A DNA stretch of 64,000 nt from Spirochaetales bacterium (GTDB lineage Bacteria > Spirochaetota > Spirochaetia > UBA9216): positions 41,031 through 105,030 of the forward strand of contig JAEINK010000009.1 of assembly GCA_016342585.1 (NCBI GenBank), in the 5' to 3' direction. Both the position numbers and the translations under genes were made by a program. Shown here one piece after another: positions 62,580 through 64,000 of this stretch; positions within the stretch are counted from its first letter, which is position 1, and the number at the start of each line of letters is the position of its first letter. Under the pieces are notes generated by a model that saw only the letters and a program-made list of their open reading frames with translations, was not told where the DNA came from and ran no database searches.

Positions 62580-63623
62580 CTAAAGGCCAAATGCTGAAAG
62601 ATCTAATCCTTCACCTATAATATCACCAATTCCATCACTGAAAACATCCAGCATACTGCCACCTTCAGGAACATCAAGGGCCGTGCTGCCGTCAAGTAAT
62701 ACATTCAATTCTGCTTCGGTATCTTCTGCAAACAAAGCCGCGGCTATGTCTGTAATCGCTTCTGCCTGTGCAACCGCCCGCTCTTCCTCGTTTAAGGTAT
62801 CATCGTTAACAACAGCATCAACGAGAACAGAGGTGATACCAACTAAAAGGGCTGTCGTGGCTATATCCCCGGCGTTCTCTCCTGAAGGAGTCTGATCCAC
62901 ATCATCATCAGCATCCAGAGTGGCAGCATAGGATTCCATTGAATCCATGGCAGATAAAAGTCCCGTCAGCATATTCACGACGACGGCTTCTTTCTCTTCT
63001 GCTTGTGCAATTTGCTCCTCAGCTGATAAAGCGGTGTCAATCTCCGTATCAAAGAGGAGGCCGATGGCCCCTTCAACTGACTCAAAAGGCATATCAGATT
63101 CACCATCAGTGGTACTGCTGTCATCACCGCTGGTCAAAGTACCAACCATATCACTGATAACTGTATTCAGATTGGAAACCACTTCATCAGCACCTGAGGC
63201 TGCTAATGCAACATCAGCCTGCATGAGAGCAAGTTCCTGGTAGGCATCATTACCCAACAATTCAACATCGGGATCATCTGCGATGGCCGCAAGAGCCTTA
63301 TCCAAGGCTGTTAAAACAACCTGGATTTCCTGGTTGTTAACACCTTCCTCACCACCGGTAACGGCTAAATCTTCAAAAAACCGAGCATCGATGGTACCCG
63401 CTTCCAGGGCAGCAGTCAGGTCTTCAGCTAAAGCGGTTGCAGCATCGTCTGCTTGAGTAGAGTCATTTAAATCATACCCGCTTAGATCAATCTCCGGATT
63501 CTCATTTGGTTCCATGTCTGTATATACGTTACCACTAAATGCCTCTTGTATTGATGCCAGGTCACAACTACCAAAAGCAAACAAGAGCGCAACCACCATG
63601 ATTGCCCATAAAATCTTCTTCAT
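62580..63623 (-). CDS. Acidic lipoprotein upstream of the outer-membrane protein
   Basis: 347 residues with a lipobox (FAFGSC, Cys20), then a helical, strongly acidic, Ala-rich protein (AATALAEDLTAALEAG, AVAQAEAITDIAAALFAEDT). No domain recognised. Its stop at 62580 lies 10 bases before the barrel start, so both form an operon. A pair of a lipoprotein with a barrel could form a surface complex; that is inference. Confidence 0.7.
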   Translation of the reverse strand: MKKILWAIMVVALLFAFGSCDLASIQEAFSGNVYTDMEPNENPEIDLSGYDLNDSTQADDAATALAEDLTAALEAGTIDARFFEDLAVTGGEEGVNNQEIQVVLTALDKALAAIADDPDVELLGNDAYQELALMQADVALAASGADEVVSNLNTVISDMVGTLTSGDDSSTTDGESDMPFESVEGAIGLLFDTEIDTALSAEEQIAQAEEKEAVVVNMLTGLLSAMDSMESYAATLDADDDVDQTPSGENAGDIATTALLVGITSVLVDAVVNDDTLNEEERAVAQAEAITDIAAALFAEDTEAELNVLLDGSTALDVPEGGSMLDVFSDGIGDIIGEGLDLSAFGL

Positions 63624-63793
63624 ATCATTCTCCTTGCCGTATATTTCACATTATTGACTGTAAGGATTACTTTTTAAAAATTCTTATAAATGTATATTAA
63701 GTATACCCCATTAATAGGTAATATCAAGCAAATCAAATAGAATTATTGCTTTTTGTTGAAGGCTTATTTTTTTGCGAGTTATAAAACCAGGAG
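63624..63793. other. Intergenic region with the promoter of the lipoprotein unit
   Basis: No gene seen. AT-rich; holds the promoter at 63700-63727 and AAGGAG at the lipoprotein start. Confidence 0.6.
63700..63727 (-). promoter_or_regulatory. Promoter of the lipoprotein-barrel operon
   Basis: TTGATA and TATACT with a 16-base spacer on the minus strand, 77 bases ahead of the lipoprotein start. Confidence 0.55.
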
Positions 63794-63824
63794 ATAAAAA
63801 AAGAGCTGTTCCCGAAGGAACAGC
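63794..63824 (-). terminator. Intrinsic terminator with UUCG loop
   Basis: On the minus strand GCTGTTCC, TTCG, GGAACAGC, then a T run: a very stable tetraloop hairpin. It ends a minus-strand transcript that begins beyond 63825, probably outside this window. Confidence 0.75.
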
Positions 63825-63842
63825 AAAAAGAAAAGGAGGTTT

Positions 63843-63917
63843 ATGAAAAGAGGATTCTTACGGACAATGGTGCAACCCAAGGGGCATTCCCACTGTGAAT
63901 CCACGCTGATAATATAA
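63843..63917 (+). CDS. Possible small ORF of 24 codons with a perfect ribosome-binding site
   Basis: ATG at 63843, after AAGGAGGT (spacing 3-4), reading MKRGFLRTMVQPKGHSHCE and five further residues to a stop at 63915. The strong ribosome site is the reason to list it; the sequence has no known relative. It could be a leader peptide for a gene that starts near the window end (ATG at 63991). Low confidence. Confidence 0.3.
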   Translation: MKRGFLRTMVQPKGHSHCESTLII

Positions 63918-64000
63918 TGTAAAAATGTAACTACTCAGGACGACGTATAAAAAACTAGACATAAAGGGAAATTTCTTGTAGACTGTTTCTATGAAAGATC

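Noticed and set aside
1..64000. CRISPR array, prophage, integron or insertion sequence with transposase
   Set aside because: No regularly spaced direct repeats, no integrase, phage or transposase gene was found; only two short repeats without coding capacity.

Overview
The window reads as part of the chromosome of a free-living, anaerobic, diderm bacterium, most likely a spirochaete of the Spirochaetales. This is an inference. It rests on a double-membrane envelope (LolA-like carrier, TolC/RND pump, several lipobox proteins, a beta-barrel-like outer-membrane protein), a pyrophosphate-type phosphofructokinase, CheD, a cobalamin methionine synthase in two pieces, and oxygen defence of the strict-anaerobe kind (rubrerythrin, superoxide reductase, rubredoxin, flavodiiron protein). 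I see no transposase, phage module, CRISPR array, rRNA or tRNA. The only mobile-looking DNA is a pair of short, hairpin-ended repeats.

Layout. 1-6.7 kb: a truncated iron alcohol dehydrogenase, a large CARDB-like lipoprotein, an unknown protein, CheD, and an NfeD/stomatin pair. 6.8-11.9 kb: a tightly coupled four-gene operon (MFS, MBOAT, SGNH hydrolase, SplB-like radical SAM) that probably O-acetylates an exported glycan. 11.9-18.5 kb: small enzymes (PC4-like protein, isochorismatase family, YkgJ), then a marC-pfp-lipoprotein operon and a secreted MsrB-MsrA fusion. 18.6-24.1 kb: the complete pyruvate dehydrogenase operon aceE-aceF-lpd. 24.1-32.1 kb: small proteins, a GNAT enzyme, and an RND efflux locus with divergent arms (adaptor-pump-receiver and TetR-TolC) around one palindromic operator.

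32.1-44.3 kb: recX, rpsI-rplM, a ferredoxin, and a long minus-strand operon starting at a consensus promoter (aminotransferase, lolA-like, rodZ-like, rimO, glnS, pcrA/uvrD, a pseudo-aminotransferase). 44.4-53.8 kb: a DUF6062-type protein, an unknown protein, a degenerate sensor kinase, slyD, split methionine synthase, a phosphoesterase and udk. 53.8-61.1 kb: an oxygen and redox island. A promoter with a PerR/Fur-like operator drives rubrerythrin-superoxide reductase-rubredoxin. A second unit follows in which a flavodiiron oxygen reductase is joined to nqrBCDEF and a conserved unknown protein, with no nqrA. 61.2-64 kb: an outer-membrane-like protein and a lipoprotein in one operon.

The most interesting points are the fprA-nqrBCDEF unit without nqrA and two candidate small RNAs in gaps between genes (5.1 kb, minus; 32.95-33.04 kb, plus). 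In both RNAs the stems pair fully on one strand only, through G-U wobbles. Also notable are a shortened class-III aminotransferase that appears to lack its catalytic lysine, a sensor kinase without an ATP-binding box, and the two repeat copies. All calls come from reading the sequence; no database search was run.
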